Below are positions 23,954-34,211 of a DNA stretch of 64,000 bases, in pieces. The notes beneath the pieces are model-generated. The model had not been told where the DNA came from. It searched no databases and saw nothing but the letters and a program-made list of their open reading frames with translations. Made by a program: the position numbers and the translations under genes. Source of the DNA: Yersinia vastinensis (GTDB lineage Bacteria; Pseudomonadota; Gammaproteobacteria; Enterobacterales; Enterobacteriaceae); the NCBI RefSeq assembly GCF_902726565.1, contig NZ_CACVAF010000007.1:62001-126000 (forward strand), written 5' to 3'. The stretch's first letter is position 1, and every line of letters begins with the position of its first letter.

Positions 23954-24847
23954 ATGAAAAAGTTAACTGGTTTGATTGCTGCTCCGCACACTCCCTTTGA
24001 TGAATTGGGTGAAGTTAATTATCCCGTCATCGACCAAATTGCAGAGCATCTGGTCAATGACGGCGTAGAAGGCGTCTATGTTTGCGGTACCACCGGCGAG
24101 GGTATTCATTGCTCGGTTGAAGAACGCAAAAAAATTGCAGAACGCTGGGTAAAAGCAGCCCAAGGTAAATTGAGCATTACCTTACATACTGGTGCACTGA
24201 GCATCAAAGATGCCGTTGACCTGTCGCGTCATGCTGAAACACTGGATATTTTCGCCACCTCAGCCATCGGCCCTTGCTTCTTTAAGCCGGGTAATCTGGA
24301 TGATTTAATTGCCTATTGTCAGGCTATCGCGGCTGCGGCTCCATCGAAAGGTTTCTATTACTATCATTCCGGGATGTCTGGTGTGAATTTGGATATGGAA
24401 CAATTCCTGATTAAAGCAGAATCGAAGATCCCAAATCTGTCAGGAATTAAGTTCAATAATGCGGATTTGTATGAATTCCAACGCTGCCTGCGGGTCAGTG
24501 GTGGTAAATTTGATATCCCATTCGGGGTGGATGAACATTTACCGGGCGGGTTGGCAGTCGGTGCCATTGGGGCGGTCGGTAGCACATATAATTATGCTGC
24601 CCCACTGTTCCAAAAAATTATTGCGGACTTCAACGCAGGTAATCAAGCCGCCGTTCAGCGCAGTATGGATCAGGTTATCGCGCTTATCCGTGTACTGGTT
24701 GAGTTTGGTGGGGTGGCAGCCGGTAAGGCAGCGATGCAATTACACGGTATTGATGCCGGTAACCCGCGTTTACCACTGCGTGCGCTGACCAAAGAACAAA
24801 AGCAAACGGTGGTAAACAGAATGCGTGATGCCATCTATCCGGCTTAA
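23954..24847 (+). CDS. nanA: N-acetylneuraminate lyase NanA
   Basis: NanA cleaves N-acetylneuraminate to ManNAc and pyruvate. It is a DHDPS-family barrel of 297 residues with the Schiff-base lysine at residue 166 (LSGIKFNNADLYEF), the catalytic tyrosine at residue 137 (FYYYHSGM) and the carboxylate-binding GTTGEG. It differs from DapA, which is also in this window, by these NanA-specific segments. TAAGGA precedes the ATG. A terminator follows. Confidence 0.96.
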   Translation: MKKLTGLIAAPHTPFDELGEVNYPVIDQIAEHLVNDGVEGVYVCGTTGEGIHCSVEERKKIAERWVKAAQGKLSITLHTGALSIKDAVDLSRHAETLDIFATSAIGPCFFKPGNLDDLIAYCQAIAAAAPSKGFYYYHSGMSGVNLDMEQFLIKAESKIPNLSGIKFNNADLYEFQRCLRVSGGKFDIPFGVDEHLPGGLAVGAIGAVGSTYNYAAPLFQKIIADFNAGNQAAVQRSMDQVIALIRVLVEFGGVAAGKAAMQLHGIDAGNPRLPLRALTKEQKQTVVNRMRDAIYPA

Positions 24848-24877
24848 AATAAATTAACGCGATGACACAAAAAACAG

Positions 24878-24905
24878 AAAGGCCGGATATCCGGCCTTTT
24901 ATTAT
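24878..24905. terminator. Terminator between nanA and yfeX
   Basis: AAAGGCCGG / CCGGCCTTT with loop ATAT is followed by TTTATTAT on the plus strand. It sits between convergent genes and probably serves nanA, and perhaps yfeX in the other direction. Confidence 0.85.
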
Positions 24906-25807
24906 AGGGACAATAGCTTAGTCAGTGACGGCGCAAAATAATAACTACCGGTCACAGGCTTACTAAAGCCCAGTAACAAATCATGCTTGCCATCAAGTGA
25001 ACCGAACATGCTCAATAATTGCTGTTCAATATTATGAAGGCGGGCGCAATAAGCAATGAAATACAAACCGTGTTTCCCGCTAGCAGTCCCATACGGCAAG
25101 CTTTGACGCAGAATTTTCAACCCTTTGCCATCTTCTTTAAGATCAACCCGACTCACGTGGGAGGTATCCGGACGTTGGTCCGAAGGTAATTCCTCACTAT
25201 CAGATTTTGTGCGCCCAACAATTTGCTCTTGCTTGTGCTCAGGGATGCGTTTCCATTTTTTCAGGTCATGTTCATAGCGCTGAACTAATATATAGCTCCC
25301 TCCGGCATCCTCTTCACCCTCTGCGATCACCGCCACTTCCGGGCGACTGTCGCCTTGCGGATTTTCTGTACCATCAATAAAACCGGTAAAATCACGCTCT
25401 TCAACCCAACGGAAGCCATGGGTCTCTTCTTCAACCGCAATAGCATCACCGAAAGCCGCTACAGCAGCTTGCGCAAGGGTAAAGTTAATATCCTGACGCA
25501 GTGACTGAATATGAATTAATAAGTCGCGTTGCGTCGCTGGAGCGATCATGGGAGCTTTGCCCAATGGAACAAAAGGTTTCAATTCTTTCGCGCCCTGCCC
25601 ATTCGACAGGTCATGCCACACATCGGAACCAAAAGCGATAACTGCGCCTAAATGCTCATTAGGAAATTTATTTTTTAATTCTTCTAATGCCTGACAGAAT
25701 TTTTTGCATCCCTGACGAATGGCATCAAACTCACCTTGCACTTTGGCTTCCATGAAAATGGCAAAACGGCAGTGCTCCAGCAATATGCCACTCTGAACTT
25801 CGGTCAT
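24902..25807 (-). CDS. yfeX: Dye-decolorizing heme peroxidase YfeX
   Basis: YfeX is a cytoplasmic DyP-type peroxidase; a proposed role in removing iron from heme is debated. The 301-residue protein has the distal GxxDG motif in [11 protein letters not shown] and the proximal heme histidine in [12 protein letters not shown]. The strings [19 protein letters not shown]-type, [11 protein letters not shown] and [17 protein letters not shown] match E. coli YfeX. No signal peptide is present. It lies next to yfeY as in E. coli, with 187 bp between. Confidence 0.95.
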   Translation of the reverse strand: MTEVQSGILLEHCRFAIFMEAKVQGEFDAIRQGCKKFCQALEELKNKFPNEHLGAVIAFGSDVWHDLSNGQGAKELKPFVPLGKAPMIAPATQRDLLIHIQSLRQDINFTLAQAAVAAFGDAIAVEEETHGFRWVEERDFTGFIDGTENPQGDSRPEVAVIAEGEEDAGGSYILVQRYEHDLKKWKRIPEHKQEQIVGRTKSDSEELPSDQRPDTSHVSRVDLKEDGKGLKILRQSLPYGTASGKHGLYFIAYCARLHNIEQQLLSMFGSLDGKHDLLLGFSKPVTGSYYFAPSLTKLLSL

Positions 25808-25935
25808 ATTTTTTCCCCACTAAAAATGAGTATTGGTTATGCTGGGTATCATAGCTGAAGCGATTAAAATAACCTTGCGTCAGCGCAAAATAAAATTGAG
25901 CGAGGGAATAGGCTATTGAGAAATATAATAATATT

Positions 25936-25967
25936 ATTAAGGCGCTTAAAATAACTCGCGCCTTAAT
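25936..25967 (-). terminator. Terminator after yfeY
   Basis: A 10-bp inverted repeat ATTAAGGCGC / GCGCCTTAAT with a 12-nt loop lies 27 bp past the yfeY stop. On the minus strand it is followed by the U-rich stretch AATATTATTATATTT. Confidence 0.6.
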
Positions 25968-25994
25968 GAGTAGCTAATCGGAGGGGAATAATAT

Positions 25995-26606
25995 TTATTC
26001 GCTTTTAGCGCGCCAAATAATTTTACTCACCTTCCAGCTTTGCAGCGAGTCATCAGAAGGCATTAACCCCTCCGGGCCATGCCAGTCGCCATCAAATAAA
26101 TAGCTCACATGCGAACTGTCTGGTGCAGCGCATTCGATTTGTGCGGCATCATCACCCGAGCCATGACGACAAACGCCAAAAGCTTTTTTATATAATTTAC
26201 TAAATGGCGTACCTATCGTCACACCCCATTGACTCGGAATATTTTTATCCATCACGTCGATTCGCTCTACCGTACCTTTCGGCTGGCCAGAGATAACCAA
26301 CTTAATTTGGTCTTCTTTCATAGCCTGATAGAAAGAAATCAATTTACCATCGTCAGTTGCCATACCACTGCGTAGCCGATAATCCCCTTTCAGACCTTCT
26401 TTTATCTCATTTTCACTCAAGGGTGTGCTGGCTGTTATCCCACCGACACCCTTATCAGTAACCTGCATGCTGCTACTGCCGCTGAACCAATTAAGTGGCG
26501 ACAAACTTGACCAGGAGAAACCGGACATACTCGAGCACCCGGCTAACAACAAAGGGGCACCCAGTAATAACAACCGCACCCCAGAAAATCGTGGGCGAAG
26601 ATTCAT
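25995..26606 (-). CDS. yfeY: YfeY lipoprotein (DUF1131)
   Basis: YfeY is an envelope lipoprotein that is sigma-E regulated in E. coli; its role is unknown. The 203-residue precursor has a lipoprotein signal with the lipobox LLAGC and the lipidated cysteine at residue 24. The mature part has the DUF1131 sequence (VTDKGVGGITASTPL, YRLRSGMATDDGKLISFYQAMK, QWGVTIGTPFSKLYKKAFGVC). TAAGGAGCT precedes the ATG. A sigma-E-like promoter lies at 26704-26731. Confidence 0.93.
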   Translation of the reverse strand: MNLRPRFSGVRLLLLGAPLLLAGCSSMSGFSWSSLSPLNWFSGSSSMQVTDKGVGGITASTPLSENEIKEGLKGDYRLRSGMATDDGKLISFYQAMKEDQIKLVISGQPKGTVERIDVMDKNIPSQWGVTIGTPFSKLYKKAFGVCRHGSGDDAAQIECAAPDSSHVSYLFDGDWHGPEGLMPSDDSLQSWKVSKIIWRAKSE

Positions 26607-26989
26607 CTAAAGCTCCTTAAAAAAACCACTGCATCCAATAAGCCTTTCTGCAGATAAGGGGCAGAAGCAAAAGAGGGGCAGTTGAAAAAAAGATAACCAG
26701 TGATTGGAGTCCACGTAGCTGAAAAAGTGCCATATCCCATCAGGCTTTGATCATTAGAGCCACAATAAACAAACTAAATCAACTCAGGAAAACTAGAGAA
26801 AAAACCGTTGATAGGGTTGATAACATAGGTTTTATCCCCATTTATATTCATCGAATCAGGATACTTTGCTGTCGATAATCTGGTGATTAAGCAAGTTCCA
26901 CCGCCATATTGGTCTAGTATTGGGTAACACGAGGTTAATAAGGCTTTTAATTTCAGATGTCACTATTCATTCATTGAAGGAGCAATAAA
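26607..26989. promoter_or_regulatory. Divergent intergenic region yfeY / ygiW-like gene
   Basis: This 383-bp gap contains the promoters of yfeY (minus) and the BOF-protein gene (plus). The one element I can support is the sigma-E-like promoter at 26704-26731. The rest has no gene or repeat that I recognise. Confidence 0.5.
26704..26731 (-). promoter_or_regulatory. Sigma-E-like promoter of yfeY
   Basis: On the minus strand GGCACTT (with a following T-tract, as in GGAACTTTT) is separated by 16 bp from TCCAA. This compares with the sigma-E consensus GGAACTT-N16-TCnnA. It lies about 98 bp upstream of the yfeY ATG, and E. coli yfeY is a sigma-E gene. Confidence 0.55.
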
Positions 26990-27403
26990 ATGAAGAAACT
27001 TACCTTAGCTGCCGCCTTGGTTATGTTATGCAGCACCCCATTTGTCGCTCAAAGTGCAACAGCTACCGCGCAAGGTGGCTTTGATGGCCCAGCAACAACG
27101 CAAACTCAACCAGCCACTCAAGGTGGTTTTTCTGGCCCGAGTGCCAGCAATACAACGGTAGATAAAGTGAAAACCATGCGTGATGACGCCCGCGTCACCC
27201 TGCAAGGGAATATCATTGAGCGCCTGGGTCACGATACATATACTTTCCGCGACAGCACCGGCACTATCACGGTGGATATTGATAACAAACGCTGGAAAGG
27301 TCAAACCATCACTCCACAAGATAAAGTACAAATCGAAGGGAAAGTCGATAAAGACTGGAATTCTGTTGAAGTTGATGTAAAAAACATCATCAAGATTAAA
27401 TAA
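26990..27403 (+). CDS. YgiW/YdeI-family periplasmic BOF (OB-fold) protein
   Basis: The 137-residue precursor has a signal peptide cleaved near VAQSA, a Gly/Gln/Thr-rich segment with two copies of QGGF(D/S)GP, and a C-terminal OB-fold (about 60-137) with the family pattern ARVTLQGNIIERLGHDTYTFRDSTGTITVDID, WKGQTI and VQIEGKVDKDWNSVEVDVKNI. BOF proteins such as YgiW and YdeI are linked to stress and peptide tolerance and may bind small ligands. GAAGGAGCA precedes the ATG. The duplicated QGGF(D/S)GP motif before the fold is a feature of this family. I do not assign a paralogue name. Confidence 0.88.
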   Translation: MKKLTLAAALVMLCSTPFVAQSATATAQGGFDGPATTQTQPATQGGFSGPSASNTTVDKVKTMRDDARVTLQGNIIERLGHDTYTFRDSTGTITVDIDNKRWKGQTITPQDKVQIEGKVDKDWNSVEVDVKNIIKIK

Positions 27404-27418
27404 TTAAGCCGTGACTCC

Positions 27419-27450
27419 CGGGTGCTGTAGACATTCAGCACCCGTTATTT
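27419..27450 (+). terminator. Terminator after the BOF-protein gene
   Basis: CGGGTGCTG / CAGCACCCG form a 9-bp stem with an 8-nt loop, followed by TTATTT, 16 bp after the stop codon. Confidence 0.85.
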
Positions 27451-27683
27451 ATCTTACTCTTGCACTCCTATTTCCCACTGCCTCTCCATCTCTATCCTGC
27501 TGAATATTTCACACAAAACACCATAAAAAACAAATATATTAAATTATACAACTACCACACTATGTTTATGAATTGTTTATTTCAACCACAGTAAAAATTT
27601 ATTACAGTCCAGTTGGTCTGGAATTTACACCCGACAATATATAAAACAAAAAAATTATATATAATGAATAAGGAAAAATAAAA

Positions 27684-28643
27684 ATGGAAAATAATCATCA
27701 GGTCGAAAAGGAAAATCCGGCAGCGGCGAAAATCATAAAAGGTAATTATGGAGATACAAATTTCAAAGTAAACTTAAGAGAAAGTCACTATGTTATTAGA
27801 GATCCCGGTGGTACTGATACGCTTACCTTTATAGATGCAAAAAAAGAAGATTTAGAGTACTCAGCTAAAGATGGTCGTATCTTCATCCGTGATAAAGCAT
27901 CTAAAAATGTCGTCACTTTTGATGATATAGGCTGTGCCGGCCGTAAGCAGAATATAGATAAAGCTTATGCTGAGTTTAATTTAACGACTCGTGGAAATAG
28001 AGTGAATAGTCACTATGAGAATGCACTAGATATAAATATTAACTATGAGCATAAGTCGTGGGATTTTAATAAAATGCATGGCTTTTATCAGAGAGGGTTA
28101 GTACCAGCAAGTATACTTTCTAGATCAACCAATGACGTTATCAGTGCATTAAACGAAAAGATTAGAGTCGCTAAAGAAAATAATGATCAACAAGCTGTAA
28201 ATGAGTTTACTGCGGAAAAAAACGCATTCTCTCACTATACGTCTCAGTTAATTAATTTAGACATCAATCATGGTGCTGTTATTGAAAAAATAAAAATTGG
28301 CGATACTACATATAATGCAAAGGATCTTTTAATTTCTCAACCATTAGGAAAATCACGTACCCATTCTGATCAGAATATTTCCGACATTGTTGATATAACT
28401 AAAGTCGAAAAACTTAGAGATAAAGTTAGCGACTATACTCTAGAGGAAATAGAAAAAGCAGAAAGTGATATTGAAGAAGCAAGAATGACTGCGTTTATTA
28501 ATAATGAAAAATATTCACCAGACACAATGATAGAATATATGGCAGGATTCAAAGACCTCGGCCAAGAGTTAGGAATACAACGTATACCAAACTATTTCGA
28601 CTTTCAGCCTATGCAGAATATAGCAATGCCAGCAGTACAGTAA
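27684..28643 (+). CDS. AT-rich hypothetical protein, not recognised
   Basis: This 319-residue protein has no signal peptide and no membrane segment and is hydrophilic throughout. Near the N-terminus (residues 38-50) is RDPGGTDTLTF, which resembles a single GGxDTLxF strand of RTX-type beta-rolls, followed by DGRIFIRDKASKNVVTFDD; full nonapeptide repeats are absent. The C-terminal half is rich in Lys, Glu and Asn and probably helical (KVEKLRDKVSDYTLEEIEKAESDIEEARM). Base composition is clearly more AT-rich than the neighbours, with frequent AGA, ATA and AAT codons, as is the 230-bp upstream region; this suggests horizontal acquisition. AAGGA lies upstream of the ATG at 27684. It occupies the position where E. 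coli has yfeZ. A secreted or effector-like protein is possible but unproven. Confidence 0.75.
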   Translation: MENNHQVEKENPAAAKIIKGNYGDTNFKVNLRESHYVIRDPGGTDTLTFIDAKKEDLEYSAKDGRIFIRDKASKNVVTFDDIGCAGRKQNIDKAYAEFNLTTRGNRVNSHYENALDININYEHKSWDFNKMHGFYQRGLVPASILSRSTNDVISALNEKIRVAKENNDQQAVNEFTAEKNAFSHYTSQLINLDINHGAVIEKIKIGDTTYNAKDLLISQPLGKSRTHSDQNISDIVDITKVEKLRDKVSDYTLEEIEKAESDIEEARMTAFINNEKYSPDTMIEYMAGFKDLGQELGIQRIPNYFDFQPMQNIAMPAVQ

Positions 28644-28656
28644 CATCAAATACCCA

Positions 28657-28689
28657 CTTTCCCTCCAAGAACGAGGGAAAGTTTATTTT
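28657..28689 (+). terminator. Terminator after the AT-rich gene
   Basis: CTTTCCCTC / GAGGGAAAG form a 9-bp stem with a 7-nt loop followed by TTTATTTT, 14 bp after the stop. It lies between convergent genes and may also serve ypeA. Confidence 0.82.
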
Positions 28690-28700
28690 CTGTAATACAA

Positions 28701-29126
28701 TCAATACTCTTGATCCACAATCAGCCGTTTGCCCAGCATAATGGTATCTTGTGTCTCGTAATCGAGCTTTTCATACATGCCAATCACTGCGTCATTGTCT
28801 TCACGCACCATGATATTGAGCTTCGGGCAGCCGCGGGCGATAAGTTTCTTTTCTAACCGACTGATCAGCGCATTGGCAAAGCCACGACCACGGAAATCAG
28901 GGTGGACACCAAGATAATAAGCAGACCCACGATGACCGTCATAACCGCCCATAATAGAGCCGACAATCGCGCCACTGACTTCCGCCACTAAAAATAATTC
29001 GGGATCATGATTGAGCTTACGCTCAATATCCATTTCCGGATCATTCCATGGCCGCAGTAAGTCGCAATGCTCCCACAGCAGAATTACTTCTTCAAAATCG
29101 CCTTGTTGAAATACGCGGATTTCCAT
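28701..29126 (-). CDS. ypeA: GNAT-family acetyltransferase YpeA
   Basis: The 141-residue protein is a GCN5-related N-acetyltransferase with the acetyl-CoA motif [18 protein letters not shown]. It aligns with E. coli YpeA along its length ([56 protein letters not shown]). Its substrate is unknown. The start at 29126 matches E. coli; a frame beginning four codons earlier is open. In E. coli ypeA is next to amiA-hemF; amiA is missing here. Confidence 0.94.
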   Translation of the reverse strand: MEIRVFQQGDFEEVILLWEHCDLLRPWNDPEMDIERKLNHDPELFLVAEVSGAIVGSIMGGYDGHRGSAYYLGVHPDFRGRGFANALISRLEKKLIARGCPKLNIMVREDNDAVIGMYEKLDYETQDTIMLGKRLIVDQEY

Positions 29127-29289
29127 GGATATACGCACCCTTGAGTCAAATAGATATTTTGATTATTACGCAATATTATATCACGCAATAATAAAGTGAT
29201 ATTTGTTGCAGGTACAGCACGTAATAGAACCAGATAAATCTTGTCATGTTCGGCGTTAATCCACACGGAGAGTACAACAATGAGGATAA

Positions 29290-30266
<977 letters not shown>

Positions 30267-30267
<1 letters not shown>

Positions 30268-30725
30268 TGCAAATTTGGGTTGATGCGGACGCCTGTCCGA
30301 ATGTGATTAAAGAGGTGCTATTTCGTGCCGCAGATCGTACCGGTATGATGGTCACATTAGTGGCTAACCAGCCATTAAAAACGCCCCCTTCAAAATTTAT
30401 CCGTACGTTACAGGTAGCTTCCGGGTTTGATGTTGCCGATAACGAAATTGTCCAGCGGGTAGAGAAAAATGATCTCGTTATCACCGCTGATATTCCACTG
30501 GCGGCAGAAGTGATTGAGAAAGGTGGCATCGCTCTTAATCCCCGTGGCGAGCGCTATACCCCAGATACAATTCGTGAGCGCCTCAATATGCGTGATTTTA
30601 TGGATACCATGCGCGCCAGCGGCATTCAAACCGGTGGCCCTAATACCTTAAATCAGCGCGATCGCCAGCAATTTGCCAATGAATTGGATAAATGGTTACA
30701 GCAAGCCAGCAAAGCCCGCAGCTAA
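30267..30725 (+). CDS. yaiI: YaiI/YqxD family (UPF0178) protein
   Basis: The 152-residue protein belongs to UPF0178, a PIN-like family with conserved acidic residues ([38 protein letters not shown]). The function is unknown; nuclease activity is suggested by the fold. The ATG at 30267 overlaps the hemF stop (TGATG), so it is translationally coupled to hemF, a different place from E. coli yaiI. Confidence 0.93.
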
Positions 30726-30741
30726 ATTTTCTCTCAAAAGT

Positions 30742-30765
30742 AAAAAACCCGCACAAGGCGGGTTT
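30742..30765. terminator. Bidirectional terminator between yaiI and maeB
   Basis: AAACCCGC / GCGGGTTT have a 5-nt loop. On the minus strand the hairpin is followed by TTTTTT (complement of 30742-30747), so it mainly serves maeB; on plus only three T follow. Confidence 0.82.
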
Positions 30766-30791
30766 GATTGGCAACACCTAAAAACAAATCG

Positions 30792-33071
30792 TTATAAAGG
30801 TTGGGTTTGTGCCTCCACCACCGCTAACGCCACCATATTCACGATGCGGCGCACTGAAGCAATCTGCGTCAGAATGTGGACTGGTTTCGCCACCCCCATC
30901 AGTACCGGCCCGACAGTTACCCCCTCGGAAGAGGTTACGCGCAGCAGGTTATAACTGATTCTCGCCGCTTCCATATTCGGCATAATCAGGATATTCGCAG
31001 CTCCTTTCAGTGGGCTGTCTGGCATCAAGTCATGGCGAATACTGGGAACAAGTGCTGCATCACCATGCATTTCACCGTCAATTTCTAGCTCCGGTGCCAT
31101 CTGATTGACCAATTCCAATGTTCGGCGCATTTTACGTGCGGCTGGACAATCCGAGGAGCCAAAACTTGAATGTGATAATAATGCGACTTTTGGCTCGATC
31201 CCGAAGCGGCGTACGGTTTCAGCAGCCATTAAGGTAATTTCAGCCAATTGCTCTGGCGTTGGATCATCATTGACATAGGTGTCTGCGATAAAGGTATTGC
31301 CGCTTGGTAGCAGCAGCGCATTCATCGCCCCCGCCACATGCGCTCCTTCACGGAAACCGAACACTTTTTCAACCACATCATAATGTTCATGATAGCTACC
31401 GATAGTCCCACAAATCATCGCATCGGCTTCCCCGCGATGTACCATGATAGAACCTATCAGGGTTGGGTTGCCAATCACCGCGCGGCGGGCCTGTTCTTGT
31501 GAAACTCCTCGGCGTTTCATGATTTGATAATATTCGTGCCAATACTCATTAAAGCGCGGGTCAGACTCATTATTCACCACTTCAAAGTCTTTCCCGGCAG
31601 TAATGTGCAGGCCGAGTTTCTTCAGCCGCGTCTCAATCACGCTTGGGCGACCAATCAAAATAGGATAAGCCAGCCCCTGAGAGACCAGCTCTTGAGTCGC
31701 ATGTAATACCCGCTCCTCCTCCCCTTCCGCCAATACCACCCGTTTCATCTCTTTCTTCGCCTGAGAGAAAATGGGTTTCATAAACAGATTGGTTTTATAG
31801 ACGAACTCTGTCAGTTTCTCGATGTAAGCACTAAAGTCGGTAATCGGACGTGTGGCCACCCCTGAATCCATCGCCGCTTTTGCTACTGCCGGAGCAATTT
31901 TTACAATCAAGCGCGGGTCGAACGGCTTAGGAATAATATATTCTGGACCGAAGGACAGGTCTTGCTCACCATAAGCTGATGCCACGACATCGCTCTGTTC
32001 TGCCAAAGCCAAGTCAGCTATGGCATGTACGCAAGCCAGTTTCATCTCTTCATTAATAGTGGTGGCCCCCACGTCTAATGCGCCACGGAAAATAAACGGG
32101 AAGCACAGCACGTTGTTGACCTGATTCGGATAATCCGAGCGGCCAGTGCAGATAATCGCATCTGGACGGACGGCCTTTGCCAATGGCGGCAGGATTTCAG
32201 GTTCCGGGTTTGCCAGCGCCAAAATCAGCGGGCTAGCTGCCATGGTTTTCACCATATCTGGCGTTAATACACCCGGGCCGGAGCACCCCAGGAAGATATC
32301 GGCACCGGGAATAGCGTCACCCAAGGTGCGCTGACCATTATCTTTAATCGCGTAAGCCGCCTTGGTTTGTTCCATATTGGCTTCACGGTCTTGATAAATC
32401 ACGCCTTTAGAATCACAGACAGTAATATTTTCGTGCTTTAACCCCAGCGCAACCAACAGATTCAAACAAGCAATAGATGCCGCGCCAGCCCCGGAAACGA
32501 CCAGCTTCACATCACTGATATTTTTCTTCACCACTCGCAGGCCATTGAGCACCGCAGCAGTACAGATAATCGCCGTGCCATGTTGATCGTCGTGAAATAC
32601 CGGGATCTTCATACGTTCACGCAATTTCTGTTCAATATAGAAACATTCCGGCGCTTTAATATCTTCCAGATTAATGCCGCCAAATGTCGGTTCTAACGAG
32701 GCGATAATATCAATCAGTTTGTCTGGGTTGTGCTCATCGACTTCAATATCGAATACATCAATGCCGGAGAATTTCTTAAACAGAACCCCCTTCCCCTCCA
32801 TGACCGGTTTACCTGCCAACGCGCCAATATTCCCCAGCCCCAGCACTGCGGTGCCATTTGAAATAACCGCCACCAGATTACCACGCGCCGTGTATTTATA
32901 AGCTGCCAAAGGATCAGCAGCAATTTCCAGACAAGGGGCAGCAACACCCGGAGAATATGCCAGCGCCAAATCCCGTTGGGTCGCTAGCGGTTTGGTTGGC
33001 GATACCTGAATTTTTCCGGGGGTTGGATATTGGTGAAAATCAAGCGCGCTCTGTTTTAATTGTTCGTCCAT
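30792..33071 (-). CDS. maeB: NADP-dependent malic enzyme MaeB
   Basis: MaeB decarboxylates malate to pyruvate with NADP+. The 759-residue protein has a malic enzyme domain (about 1-420; [50 protein letters not shown]) fused to a phosphotransacetylase-like domain (about 430-755; [39 protein letters not shown]). The fusion is normal for MaeB and is regulatory. The length equals that of E. coli MaeB (759). Confidence 0.97.
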   Translation of the reverse strand: MDEQLKQSALDFHQYPTPGKIQVSPTKPLATQRDLALAYSPGVAAPCLEIAADPLAAYKYTARGNLVAVISNGTAVLGLGNIGALAGKPVMEGKGVLFKKFSGIDVFDIEVDEHNPDKLIDIIASLEPTFGGINLEDIKAPECFYIEQKLRERMKIPVFHDDQHGTAIICTAAVLNGLRVVKKNISDVKLVVSGAGAASIACLNLLVALGLKHENITVCDSKGVIYQDREANMEQTKAAYAIKDNGQRTLGDAIPGADIFLGCSGPGVLTPDMVKTMAASPLILALANPEPEILPPLAKAVRPDAIICTGRSDYPNQVNNVLCFPFIFRGALDVGATTINEEMKLACVHAIADLALAEQSDVVASAYGEQDLSFGPEYIIPKPFDPRLIVKIAPAVAKAAMDSGVATRPITDFSAYIEKLTEFVYKTNLFMKPIFSQAKKEMKRVVLAEGEEERVLHATQELVSQGLAYPILIGRPSVIETRLKKLGLHITAGKDFEVVNNESDPRFNEYWHEYYQIMKRRGVSQEQARRAVIGNPTLIGSIMVHRGEADAMICGTIGSYHEHYDVVEKVFGFREGAHVAGAMNALLLPSGNTFIADTYVNDDPTPEQLAEITLMAAETVRRFGIEPKVALLSHSSFGSSDCPAARKMRRTLELVNQMAPELEIDGEMHGDAALVPSIRHDLMPDSPLKGAANILIMPNMEAARISYNLLRVTSSEGVTVGPVLMGVAKPVHILTQIASVRRIVNMVALAVVEAQTQPL

Positions 33072-33230
33072 CGTAGGTTCCCTTTGATTTTATGCTTTGA
33101 GGTGGAACGACCAGTATAGTGAGTGATTTATCACAATCTATGAAGCAGGGCATACTCTGCATAACATTTTTGCAGCAATAGGGGGATTTAATTATCAAAA
33201 AGGGAAAATGGACAACAACAGGGAATGAAA

Positions 33231-33249
33231 TGCCGCTCAAATAGCGGCA
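33231..33249 (-). terminator. Weak terminator-like hairpin after nudK
   Basis: TGCCGCT / AGCGGCA with a 5-nt loop lies 18 bp past the nudK stop; the following T-run on the minus strand is short (TTTCATT). Confidence 0.45.
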
Positions 33250-33267
33250 ATAGACTTCGGAAAAAAG

Positions 33268-33843
33268 CTAGTTAAACCAATGATGAATTTGAGCGTACTG
33301 TAAAAGCATAATAGTTTTGCCATCTTTAATTCGGCCATCCGTAATCATCGCAATGGCGTCAGCAAAAGGCAGTTCAACCACCTCAATCACTTCATCTTCC
33401 ACACCAACATCATCGGTGACTTTTTGCTCTGGATGATATTCCGCAGCAAAGAAATGGATAATTTCAGTCACTCCGCCCGGAGACATATAAGCTTCGAACA
33501 GCTTCTGTACCTTATCAACCTGATATCCCGTCTCTTCTACAGCTTCACGGCGAATACACTCTTCTGGCGAATCGTTATCCAGCAAACCGGCACAAGCCTC
33601 CAGTAACATCCCGTCAGGATTCCCATTCACATAGGTTGGCATGCGGAATTGCCGGGTGAGCACCACCGTACCTTTGTCGCGGTTATACAGCAGAATAGTC
33701 GCACCGTTACCTCGGTCATATACTTCGCGAATTTGTTGTACCGAGGTGCCATTATCCGATTTTAAATCAAAGGTATATTTGTATAACTTAAACCAGTTTT
33801 TAGATAACAATTGGCTGTGAATATTTTCGATTTTGACTGACAT
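33268..33843 (-). CDS. nudK: GDP-mannose pyrophosphatase NudK
   Basis: NudK hydrolyses GDP-mannose and related nucleotide sugars. The 191-residue Nudix protein has the Nudix box starting at [10 protein letters not shown] and continuing REAVEETGY, which fits GX5EX7REUXEEXGU. The N-terminus [23 protein letters not shown] and the block [18 protein letters not shown] match E. coli NudK (YffH). It lies 28 bp after an antitoxin gene on the same strand. Confidence 0.94.
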   Translation of the reverse strand: MSVKIENIHSQLLSKNWFKLYKYTFDLKSDNGTSVQQIREVYDRGNGATILLYNRDKGTVVLTRQFRMPTYVNGNPDGMLLEACAGLLDNDSPEECIRREAVEETGYQVDKVQKLFEAYMSPGGVTEIIHFFAAEYHPEQKVTDDVGVEDEVIEVVELPFADAIAMITDGRIKDGKTIMLLQYAQIHHWFN

Positions 33844-33871
33844 AGGGCCTTCTTTATCTGGCTAATAATAA

Positions 33872-34111
33872 TTAGCGAATGGCATCAAATAATTTTTGGT
33901 GACGGCGATTATTAGCCAGTTTAGCTAGCTCATGATCATCAAGAGCATCCATTATTTGCTCATAAAGCTTTGCGGGTACGCAATAGAAGGCGGGCTGATT
34001 GCGGTTGAGAATCGCAACAGGGAATCCGGCCCCCGCATTGACGGTTGCCATTGGGTTCTTTTTCAATTCACTGACACTTGCGCTAATGTCCGTCAAAATT
34101 ATGCTTGGCAT
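33872..34111 (-). CDS. Orphan Phd/YefM (StbD-like) antitoxin
   Basis: The 79-residue protein has the Phd/YefM antitoxin fold signature near its N-terminus (ISASVSELKKNPMATVNAGAGFPVAILNRNQPAFYCVP), which is close to StbD antitoxins that pair with RelE/ParE-type StbE toxins. A toxin gene would normally follow directly, but only 28 bp separate this stop from nudK, and no toxin frame is present on either strand nearby. A perfect 18-bp palindrome lies 14 bp upstream of the start and fits autorepression. It may be a toxin-less remnant, a domesticated repressor, or act on a toxin elsewhere. Confidence 0.87.
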   Translation of the reverse strand: MPSIILTDISASVSELKKNPMATVNAGAGFPVAILNRNQPAFYCVPAKLYEQIMDALDDHELAKLANNRRHQKLFDAIR

Positions 34112-34124
34112 AAATTACCTAAAA

Positions 34125-34142
34125 AGACCTGTTAACAGGTCT
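34125..34142. promoter_or_regulatory. Perfect 18-bp palindrome, likely antitoxin operator
   Basis: AGACCTGTTAACAGGTCT is exactly self-complementary and sits 14 bp upstream of the antitoxin ATG. Phd/YefM antitoxins usually repress their own operon at palindromes in this position. Confidence 0.7.
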
Positions 34143-34170
34143 AATTATGAGAAGAACAATCCAATATTGC

Positions 34171-34209
34171 AATAAAAAACGCCCTGCCAACATCGTGTCG
34201 ACAGGGCGT
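34171..34209 (-). terminator. Terminator downstream of nap and the ERIC array
   Basis: ACGCCCTG / CAGGGCGT with a 15-nt loop; on the minus strand it is followed by TTTTTATT. It is the first strong terminator after napC, which puts the whole ERIC array inside the nap transcript. Confidence 0.8.
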
Positions 34210-34211
34210 TT

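Noticed and set aside
26870-26899. GGAACTT on the minus strand as a possible sigma-E -35 element
   Set aside because: The spacing places only TCGAC or ATCGA as a -10, and it is almost 300 bp from yfeY; the site at 26704-26731 fits better.
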